Source: Bacteroidota bacterium
Lineage (GTDB): Bacteria; Bacteroidota; Bacteroidia; Bacteroidales; UBA7960
Assembly: GCA_007693555.1 (NCBI GenBank)
Contig: REDJ01000108.1
Span: 1 to 64,000 of the forward strand
Length of the DNA stretch: 64,000 nt
Direction: 5' to 3'
Below are positions 56,641-64,000 of this stretch, piece by piece. Both the position numbers and the translations under genes were made by a program. Position 1 is the first letter of the stretch; every line of letters starts with the position of its first letter. The notes beneath the pieces are model-generated. The model was given only the letters and a program-made list of their open reading frames with translations, searched no databases and was not told the DNA's origin.

Positions 56641-56786
56641 ATTTACCTCGGTTGCATTGAATTCCATATCTTTGCCGCTGAAAATACAGGCTTGCCTTAA
56701 GCAGCTTTTTTTTTGTAAAAAACAGATAGGAAATATATAGCGTTGGAGATTTCTCTCCGCATGAAAAAAAGAGACCACGTTTTGTT

Positions 56787-58019
56787 ATGATCAAACGAAC
56801 TATTACACTAATTTTCATAGCTTTTTTAATAAAAACCCTTGTATTTGCAGGAGATAATCCAATTCAAATTAAGCCTTACGGATACATAAGCTACGAAATC
56901 ATTTATGATACTTACCGATCTGTCGATACACGCGACGGAGAATTGTATCTCTTTCCCAAAAGACCGGAATTTGATATTCATGGTAATGATATCAACAAAA
57001 GAAGTAAATTCAATATGCTCTCCGTACATTCCCGTGTGGGCATGGATATCAAAGGTCCGGATGCACTGGGAGCAAAAACCTCCGGGAGGATTGAAGCTGA
57101 TTTTTTTGGTACACGGCAGGAATATGTAAGGATGTTAAGAATGCGACAGGCTTTTGTGCGATTGAATTGGCAAACAACTGAACTAATTCTGGGCAATACT
57201 TTTCACCCGTTTTTTGTGCTGGATTGCTTCCCCAACACTATTTCGTTTGCAGCTGCAGTACCTTTTCATCCACTAAACCGGTCTCCCCAGCTTCGTTTAA
57301 CCCAGGATTTCAGTCCCGGTATTTCTGCATCCCTTTCATTTATCGTGCATGGATACCACAATAGTGCCGGCCCCAATGATCAGCAACGTGAATCAGGATT
57401 ACCCGAGTCCGTATTTCAGTTGCGGTTTGGAAACAAATCTGATTTGCTTTTCGGAATGTCAGCAGGGTATAAATTTTTGTCACCCAGAGATATTACAACC
57501 GGAGGAGAGGCAACCGATAAAATAGTTGGGTCCTATCATCTTCAGGCATTTTCCAGATATGACACTGATTTGCTAAGCATTAAACTTGAAGGAATTTATG
57601 GCGAAAACCTGAGCCATTTTGTTATGATTGGCGGGTATGGGGCGAAAGGATCTCCTGATGATTTTGACTGGAGCAGCGATTTCGATTATACCAATCTCAG
57701 AACCTTATCCATCTGGACTGATATAGAATCTCCCGGAAGCCGGTGGCAATGGGGATTGTTTGCAGGATATACGGAAAACTTAGGCGCCGGAGAATTGTAT
57801 ATTCCTATTCCAGGATTGACCAGATATGATGAATTGCATTACCTTTTTCGCATATCACCACGATTGCTGTATCATTCCAATAATCTCAGTTTTGGTGTTG
57901 AGTATTCCTATTACAATGCAGTTTATGCCGAGGAGTATGATGCAAAAGGAAAGCCCTCCGTTTCCATGGACCCGGCAATTAATAATCACATTATACTTAT
58001 GGCAAGATACTCTTTCTGA
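56787..58019 (+). CDS. Outer-membrane beta-barrel/porin-like protein
   Basis: Signal peptide, alternating beta-strand pattern, ends 'IILMARYSF' (terminal Phe typical of OM barrels). Confidence 0.65.
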   Translation: MIKRTITLIFIAFLIKTLVFAGDNPIQIKPYGYISYEIIYDTYRSVDTRDGELYLFPKRPEFDIHGNDINKRSKFNMLSVHSRVGMDIKGPDALGAKTSGRIEADFFGTRQEYVRMLRMRQAFVRLNWQTTELILGNTFHPFFVLDCFPNTISFAAAVPFHPLNRSPQLRLTQDFSPGISASLSFIVHGYHNSAGPNDQQRESGLPESVFQLRFGNKSDLLFGMSAGYKFLSPRDITTGGEATDKIVGSYHLQAFSRYDTDLLSIKLEGIYGENLSHFVMIGGYGAKGSPDDFDWSSDFDYTNLRTLSIWTDIESPGSRWQWGLFAGYTENLGAGELYIPIPGLTRYDELHYLFRISPRLLYHSNNLSFGVEYSYYNAVYAEEYDAKGKPSVSMDPAINNHIILMARYSF

Positions 58020-58029
58020 AATCAGAAAA

Positions 58030-59133
58030 TCAAACAGCTGACAGAAGTCTGGGTATCAATTCTATTAACTCGTTGTATTTCAAATTTTTGGCAACTATAA
58101 TGCCATCGGGGCCAATGAGAACATTCTGAGGAATACTTCGAATTACATATTCACCTGCCGGACCGCTTCTCCAGCCCTGCAGGTCACTTACCTGTGGCCA
58201 TGTGAGTCCGTCTTCCTCAATTCCCCTTACCCAGGCATCATGATTACGGTCAAGAGAAACTCCCAGTATTTCAAAGTTCTCAGATGCCAATTCTTCATAT
58301 GCTTTTACAAGATTGGGATTCTCAACTCTGCAGTAGGGGCACCAGGAGGCCCAGAAACTGATCAGGACATATTTGCCGGTGAAATCTGAAAGAGATATTT
58401 CATTTCCCTGGGGGTCGGGTAAAGTAAAGTCAACCGCCGGTTTACCTATGGCAACTCTTTCCATATCGACAATGCGCTTGCGAAGATCATCATAATATCG
58501 CGAGCCTTCAAGGTCAGCACTAAATAAAGAAACTAACTCATTAAGTTCCTCATGATCCAAACCGTGTGCAAGCTGGCGCATAGCTATAAACACTGCAGCC
58601 GGTTGATCCGGATATTGTTCGATATAGTTTATAATTGCAAGTCTTTTTAGATTTTCAGTTTCGGCTGTCTGTTCCCTGAGCCTGTCAGCAAGCACCTCAT
58701 TTTCTTCCATTATAGCCGTTTGAATTTCCTGTTGTTCAGCTCTAAGTCGTTCATCATAAGATAAAACCACATCATCCAGCCCTGCATAGATATCATGTGA
58801 CCGGGAACCGGAAACAATATATTCTGAAGGATTTTGTGAATCAATATAAACTTCTATATCAGAAGCTTCCAGGAAAATTGCAAGGCGACTCGCTACTCCG
58901 TCGATGTTGAGATAAAACATTTCAGGATGTTCGATTGTACCCGTAAATAAAAATACTCCGTTAACTATTTCAGCAGAATCAACATTTACCATTAACCCGT
59001 CTACTCTGTCTTGAAGAAATACGATTCCTTCATTCAGGCCTTCAACAGTGCCGGTGATAGTAAATGTGCCTCTTGTTGCAGGCTGGCAGGCGAAAATAGC
59101 TGCCGCCATTAATACAATCATTATTTTTTTCAT
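58030..59133 (-). CDS. TlpA-family thiol-disulfide oxidoreductase with N-terminal DUF4369-like domain
   Basis: Lipobox 'AAAIFACQPAT', 'FTITGTVEGLNEGIVFLQDR', thioredoxin motif 'ISFWASWCPYCRVENPNLV'. Confidence 0.9.
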   Translation of the reverse strand: MKKIMIVLMAAAIFACQPATRGTFTITGTVEGLNEGIVFLQDRVDGLMVNVDSAEIVNGVFLFTGTIEHPEMFYLNIDGVASRLAIFLEASDIEVYIDSQNPSEYIVSGSRSHDIYAGLDDVVLSYDERLRAEQQEIQTAIMEENEVLADRLREQTAETENLKRLAIINYIEQYPDQPAAVFIAMRQLAHGLDHEELNELVSLFSADLEGSRYYDDLRKRIVDMERVAIGKPAVDFTLPDPQGNEISLSDFTGKYVLISFWASWCPYCRVENPNLVKAYEELASENFEILGVSLDRNHDAWVRGIEEDGLTWPQVSDLQGWRSGPAGEYVIRSIPQNVLIGPDGIIVAKNLKYNELIELIPRLLSAV

Positions 59134-59138
59134 AGTGC

Positions 59139-60650
59139 TTAAGGTTTATTATCGTGAATAATCTGGTTAAAAATTTCATCATTGTTTTCAGCCTTTTTCG
59201 TATAAAGGCTCACTAACCAGGTTACAATAAGAGCAAAAATAAAGGCAGGTACCAGTTCATACATTTCGTCTTTAAGCCCCTCAACCCTGTTCCAGACAAT
59301 TACAGTAAGTGCACCTGTAATAATACCTGCTATCACACCTGATCGTGTTACATTTTTCCAGTATAAAGCCAGAATGGATGTGGGGCCAAATGCAGCTCCC
59401 AATCCTGCCCATGCAAATAAAACAAGCCAGAATACAAGTTGTTCTGCCACCAAACCAATCAAAAGGGCAGAAAGCACCAAAAGCAAAACAAACCAGCGAC
59501 TTATAAATACAAGCTTTTGCTGGCTTATCTCCTTTTTCTTGTAAATGGTTTTTTCATAAATATCTCTTACCAATGCCGATGCAGCTACCAGCAGCTGTGA
59601 GTCTGCAGTTGACATTATTGCTGCAAAAATAGAGGCTATAACAACACCAAACATAATAGGATGCAGATGCTCGGATGCAAGAGTAGGATAGAGGTTTTCA
59701 GGATCTCCTCCGGGTAGTAAATTTACCTCCGGAAAATAAATCCTTCCAACCATACCGGTAACCAAAGCTCCCAAACCCATAAGAATATTTGCACCGGTGC
59801 CCACCATAGCCGTCATTTTCAAACGTTTTGGATTTTTAATTGACATATACCGGGCTATGATGTGTGGATTACCCACAGAGCCCAGACCAATTCCGAGGAA
59901 ACCCACCAAAGCACCTGCCGACAGGGCAAATGCCCCGGTATAACTACCTGCCTGATTAGGTATCTGGGAAGCAAGTTCATAGAAAGTACCGAATCCTCCC
60001 AGATGCATAATTGCAATTGTGGGTAATACCAAAAGTGCAATGATCATGATAAAACCCTGAACGGTATCAGTAACACTAACAGCAAGGAAACCTCCAACAA
60101 CAGTATAAAACAATACTATAAATGCTGTAAGAAGAATACCCTGCGTTTCACTCATTTGAAAACTTGCACTGAATGTTTTACCACCGGCAACAAATTGCGC
60201 TGAAACATAGGCAAGCATAAAAATGATAATAATGACAGCGACAACGGTTCTGATGGTTCCGGTTTTATCAGCAAACCGTTCTTCAAAAAAATCGGGAATG
60301 GTTATACAATCCCTGTTCTCACTGAATCTCCTGATACGGGGTGCATAGTAAAAGAAAAGAAAAAACTCAGCTATGATATATCCTGCAGCAGCCCACAAAG
60401 CAGATAATCCCATTGTAAATGCCATACCGGTAAAACCAAGCAGAAGCCATGCACTTCTACCGCTTACCACAGCAGACAAAGCAACCACAATCATACTCAT
60501 TTTACGACCCCCGATAAAAAAATTACTGATCCCCTTTGATGAAAACCTGGCTGCAAGAACACCAATCAATACAATGAGAATCAGATATCCTATGAAGGCA
60601 CTTAATGCGTAATTATCAACATGTAAAACAAAGGATTGTATTTCTTCCAT
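59139..60650 (-). CDS. Sodium:solute symporter family (sodium/proline symporter-like)
   Basis: 'FFIGGRKMSMIVVALSAVVSGRSAWLLLGFTGMAFTMGLSALWAAAGY', 'GLGSVGNPHIIARYMSIKN', 'STADSQLLVAASALVRDIYE'. Confidence 0.92.
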   Translation of the reverse strand: MEEIQSFVLHVDNYALSAFIGYLILIVLIGVLAARFSSKGISNFFIGGRKMSMIVVALSAVVSGRSAWLLLGFTGMAFTMGLSALWAAAGYIIAEFFLFFYYAPRIRRFSENRDCITIPDFFEERFADKTGTIRTVVAVIIIIFMLAYVSAQFVAGGKTFSASFQMSETQGILLTAFIVLFYTVVGGFLAVSVTDTVQGFIMIIALLVLPTIAIMHLGGFGTFYELASQIPNQAGSYTGAFALSAGALVGFLGIGLGSVGNPHIIARYMSIKNPKRLKMTAMVGTGANILMGLGALVTGMVGRIYFPEVNLLPGGDPENLYPTLASEHLHPIMFGVVIASIFAAIMSTADSQLLVAASALVRDIYEKTIYKKKEISQQKLVFISRWFVLLLVLSALLIGLVAEQLVFWLVLFAWAGLGAAFGPTSILALYWKNVTRSGVIAGIITGALTVIVWNRVEGLKDEMYELVPAFIFALIVTWLVSLYTKKAENNDEIFNQIIHDNKP

Positions 60651-60711
60651 GCACGTGTGTTTTGGTCAAACAGAAATCTAATGTACATAATATTTTCACA
60701 CTCCTGAAATA

Positions 60712-61464
60712 CTATATCACTTCAAGTGTTTCTTTTTTTATCCACCCAACATTGCCATCCGGCAGTCTGATTTCAACCCATTCACCGAGTGTATTTCGTA
60801 TTTGTACCTTGGTGCCCTCATGCATAAGGAAAAGGTCAGGGCTTTGTACTGTTGGAGAACTTTTTGCAGCAACACGAGGACTTAGAATGATAGCCTGATC
60901 ATCAGCAGTTAATCGATTATATTGCTTTTGGGCAAAAATGAGCGAAAGTGCAGTGAAAATAAGGAACAATAGTGCGGTATAGAAAGATATCTTTTTGATC
61001 CCGCGTGTACGGGAAAACAGGAAAAATGATGTAAGCAACAGGAATAAAGTTAAAAACACGATGCCGGTAATCCCCCAGCCTGTAGCTGATTGCATCATAT
61101 ATGCATTTCTCCACCATTTTTCGTAAAACAACAGGGGTCTTTTTTCTATACGATCAACAATTCTGTTTCTGGCTACATGTAGATTATATTGAATATCTTC
61201 ATCATTAGGACGGAGACGCAAAGCCCTTTCATAATTCAAAATGGCTTTTCCCAGACGGTTAATTTTGAAATAAGCATTTCCAAGATTATAATACAAATCA
61301 GCCGATTCCCAACCTTGTTCTATTACTTGTTGATATAATTCTGCTGCAAAGGAGTATTCGCTGCGGGAGTATGCCTCATTGGCCTGCTCAATCAGTGTGT
61401 GAGGCTGAGTAGTATGAGCATCGAAAAATGCAAATAAAAAAATGAGTAAAATCAGATGCTTCAT
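60712..61464 (-). CDS. BatE-like TPR/SH3 membrane protein
   Basis: TPR 'SADLYYNLGNAYFKINRLGKAILNYERALRLRPNDEDIQYNL', two TM helices, SH3-like C-terminus; ATGA overlap with upstream BatD gene. Confidence 0.85.
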   Translation of the reverse strand: MKHLILLIFLFAFFDAHTTQPHTLIEQANEAYSRSEYSFAAELYQQVIEQGWESADLYYNLGNAYFKINRLGKAILNYERALRLRPNDEDIQYNLHVARNRIVDRIEKRPLLFYEKWWRNAYMMQSATGWGITGIVFLTLFLLLTSFFLFSRTRGIKKISFYTALLFLIFTALSLIFAQKQYNRLTADDQAIILSPRVAAKSSPTVQSPDLFLMHEGTKVQIRNTLGEWVEIRLPDGNVGWIKKETLEVI

Positions 61465-63299
61465 TTCCCGTTCTTTTTACTTCTTAAGTCTTTTTCGATA
61501 GTGATAATTGTTTGTAATGCTTTCTGATAAATCTCTGTCATTTTATCCTCCTTTTCTCCGGGTGCAAAACGTGCAAATTCAGTTTCATTCAATGTATCCA
61601 GAAAACTCTTGGAGAGCTCCTGTGGAACCTTCTGCGATTTAAATGCTCCTGATACCGTATCTTTGTTCAGGATGGAAACAGGTATGCTGAGTTTGTCTGA
61701 AAGATATCCCCACAGTGCTTTAAATATCTCATCATAGAAATCATTCTCAGATTTCTTATCCATGAAAGTTCTGGCTTTTTTCAATCTTTTCCGTGCAATT
61801 TTTTCTGCTCTTTTATTTCTGAGCAATTGCTGGTTGCTTTGAAGTTTGATGTGATTTCTCCAGTATACCAGGAAAAAGGAAAACAACATAAATGGCAGCG
61901 CAGTCAGAATGTAAAACAATCTGCTTCCATAAAAAACAGTTCCTTTTGGAATCAGATTTATGGGATGGGTGCGTATAAACCTGATATCGGTGGTAAGCTG
62001 TCGGATATCTTCTTGTCTGGCAGTTCCAGCAGCTGTGCCCGGTTGAGAAGGATCCCCACTCACCTGTAAAGTAAATTCAGGAGTGTTTCGGGTGATATAT
62101 TGCTGCCGTGAGGGATCGAAATAAACAAACTGGAATGGGGGAATCACAAATTCGCCTCCGGTTCGTGGTATCATAAGATATTCAAAAGTTCTCGAACCAC
62201 TTACTCCAGAAGTAGTATTACGGATGTTATCGGCCACATTGGGGTCAAATACTTCCAGGTTAGCCGGAAAATTAAAATCCGGTTTTTCCAGCATGCGCAT
62301 GTTTCCTTTTCCTGAAATGGTAACCCTCAGATTGGTTGCATCATTAGGATTAAGCTCTTTATTGGTAATGTGTGCAGAAATTTCAAAATCTGTTCCAACC
62401 ATACCGGTGAAAGCAGCCGGCCTGTTTTGAACAGGCAGGGGCTTAACATTCAACCTGAGTGTGTTTGATTTAATTATTTGCCTTACTGACCTTTGATCGA
62501 ACGGCGAACCGCCAAAAAACTCGTCAAAAAGACTTTGTCTCCTTCTCTGACCTGGTAAGTTCACAACTGCTTCCACTTCAAGGGGTTCTATGGTCAATTC
62601 TCCGCTTCGTTGTGGAAAAAGCGCAACCCTTCGGATTTCTGCCACCCGATAGGTTTCTCCGTCAACAACCTGTGTGCGCGTTTGTGGCTGACCCGGTGCG
62701 GTAAGATTTTCAGACCAGAATCCCCTGTAGGATGGTAATTTGTCAACAGAATACTGACTTACACTCACCCGGGTAAAAATTTCATAAGTAACAATTACCT
62801 GTTCTCCCTGGAAAGGGTTGGTGTTACTGGCCGAAGCACGAATAAAGAGGTCTCTTGCCGATGCCTCTGTTTGCAGGGCTTCCTGTTGCCGGTCAGGTGC
62901 AGGGGGAGGAGTTGCAGTGGCTGCTGTTACGGTAATTGTTACGGAATTGGATTGATAGTTTTGGCCATCAATATTAACACGGGCCGGGGGAATGGTAAAT
63001 TGTCCTTCCGCTGTGGCTTCCAGTTCATAGGTATAAGAGAAGGACTCAACACGGGTAGTTTGATTGTTTATAATCTGTACTGATGTGCTCGATGACTGGC
63101 TGGGGCCTGAAAGCGTCCGAAATCCGGCAAATGAAGGAGCAGAAAAATCTGATGGCCTGGAATTTACCTGGTAGGTAATACGAAATCGTTCACCTACCGC
63201 CACACTGGCCGGAGCAGATGCAGTAAATTCAATATCACCGGCATGGGAAAACCCTGCGGTTATGAAAATAAGTATGAATATCCCAAATATTCTCTGCAT
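61461..63299 (-). CDS. batD: BatD (aerotolerance) protein
   Basis: 'VAVGERFRITYQVNSRPSDFSAPSFAGFRTLSGPSQSSSTSVQIINNQTTRVESFSYTYELEATAEGQFTIPPA'. Confidence 0.9.
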   Translation of the reverse strand: MQRIFGIFILIFITAGFSHAGDIEFTASAPASVAVGERFRITYQVNSRPSDFSAPSFAGFRTLSGPSQSSSTSVQIINNQTTRVESFSYTYELEATAEGQFTIPPARVNIDGQNYQSNSVTITVTAATATPPPAPDRQQEALQTEASARDLFIRASASNTNPFQGEQVIVTYEIFTRVSVSQYSVDKLPSYRGFWSENLTAPGQPQTRTQVVDGETYRVAEIRRVALFPQRSGELTIEPLEVEAVVNLPGQRRRQSLFDEFFGGSPFDQRSVRQIIKSNTLRLNVKPLPVQNRPAAFTGMVGTDFEISAHITNKELNPNDATNLRVTISGKGNMRMLEKPDFNFPANLEVFDPNVADNIRNTTSGVSGSRTFEYLMIPRTGGEFVIPPFQFVYFDPSRQQYITRNTPEFTLQVSGDPSQPGTAAGTARQEDIRQLTTDIRFIRTHPINLIPKGTVFYGSRLFYILTALPFMLFSFFLVYWRNHIKLQSNQQLLRNKRAEKIARKRLKKARTFMDKKSENDFYDEIFKALWGYLSDKLSIPVSILNKDTVSGAFKSQKVPQELSKSFLDTLNETEFARFAPGEKEDKMTEIYQKALQTIITIEKDLRSKKNGK

Positions 63300-63313
63300 A
63301 GCATTTTAAAAAA

Positions 63314-63991
63314 TTACCATTCTCTTAAAGGCCTCTGTGGGCGACTTTGTGTGTCTTCTCTGTCAATTTTTTCCTGAATTTCCTGTTCCTGCTGATTCAA
63401 GGCATCCAGTATCCTTTGGGCATCCTCCGGAGAAATCTGGTCTGGTCGTGGCTGAGGCTGTTGTTGCTGTTCATCATCCGGCTGGTCTTGATCATCCTGG
63501 TCAGGTTGTTGCTGTTGATCGTCCTGCTGGTCCTGATTCTGTTCTCCATCCTGATCTTGTTCCTGCTCCTGTAGCAACTGCATGGCCAAGGCAAGATTAT
63601 GACGGGTTTCATTATCCTCAGGGCGAATACGCAACGAATTCTTATAAGCTTCTATGCTTTCTTTGATTTGCTGATTTCCCAATCGTGAATTACCAAGATT
63701 ATGGTAAACATCAGCCCGCCTGTTATCAGGCAATTCAAGTTTTGATATTCCATCTAAAATATTCGCAGCTTCTTCATACCGGTTTTGCTTATATAATGCA
63801 TTTGCCAGATTATATAGCGCTTTGATACTTTGGGGGTTTTGCTCCAGAGCTTGCCGGTAATTAAGCTCAGCATCCCGGAAATTCTCCGATTTGAATTCAC
63901 GGTTACCACGTCTTACTTCAGGATTTACATTTTGACTAAAACCCTGTAAACCTAAAATAATGAGTATGAAAAACAAAGATAATCGTTTCAT
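63314..63991 (-). CDS. TPR protein, BatC-like, with Gln/Asp-rich low-complexity tail
   Basis: 'SIKALYNLANALYKQNRYEEAANIL', 'DVYHNLGNSRLGNQQIKESIEAYKNSLRIRPEDNETRHNL', then poly-Q/D; adjacent to BatD/BatE. Confidence 0.85.
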   Translation of the reverse strand: MKRLSLFFILIILGLQGFSQNVNPEVRRGNREFKSENFRDAELNYRQALEQNPQSIKALYNLANALYKQNRYEEAANILDGISKLELPDNRRADVYHNLGNSRLGNQQIKESIEAYKNSLRIRPEDNETRHNLALAMQLLQEQEQDQDGEQNQDQQDDQQQQPDQDDQDQPDDEQQQQPQPRPDQISPEDAQRILDALNQQEQEIQEKIDREDTQSRPQRPLREW

Positions 63992-64000
63992 ATTTCTTTC

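Noticed and set aside
63397-63612. Minus-strand 71-aa and plus-strand ORFs over the BatC-like tail
   Set aside because: Frame-shifted readings of a Gln/Asp-rich low-complexity coding region.
1-64000. CRISPR arrays
   Set aside because: No regularly spaced identical repeats with unique spacers and no cas genes were seen.

Overview
64 kb chromosomal window from a Bacteroidota-type genome (lineage inferred from four predicted T9SS cargo proteins, a Bat aerotolerance operon and Bacteroidota-style RHS remnants). About 55 protein genes, one tRNA-Arg(ACG), several hairpin terminators and one RHS pseudogene fragment are supported. Most genes are housekeeping: lipid metabolism, glycosyltransferases, FKBP prolyl isomerases, ndk, lgt, dnaA, ribD and the Bat operon. 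The standout region is about 35.8-55.9 kb, a dense [FeFe]-hydrogenase-type sensory and redox locus. It contains a hybrid histidine kinase, a SpoIIE-type phosphatase, a PAS-containing HydS-like protein and a [2Fe-2S] protein on the minus strand. Divergent from these on the plus strand are NuoE-like, NuoF-like and HydA-like subunits, an H-cluster-domain/histidine-kinase fusion, a response regulator, a REC-histidine kinase, Rex, a RibF-like protein, an MBL hydrolase, HydG, two tandem TM1266-like proteins and an Rrf2 regulator. Read by eye, all three H-cluster-domain proteins, and the NuoF-like subunit, carry non-canonical residues at normally conserved pocket positions. A one-mismatch Rex-box-like palindrome lies just upstream of the operon, which itself encodes Rex. 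All homology calls are from motif recognition; no searches were run.
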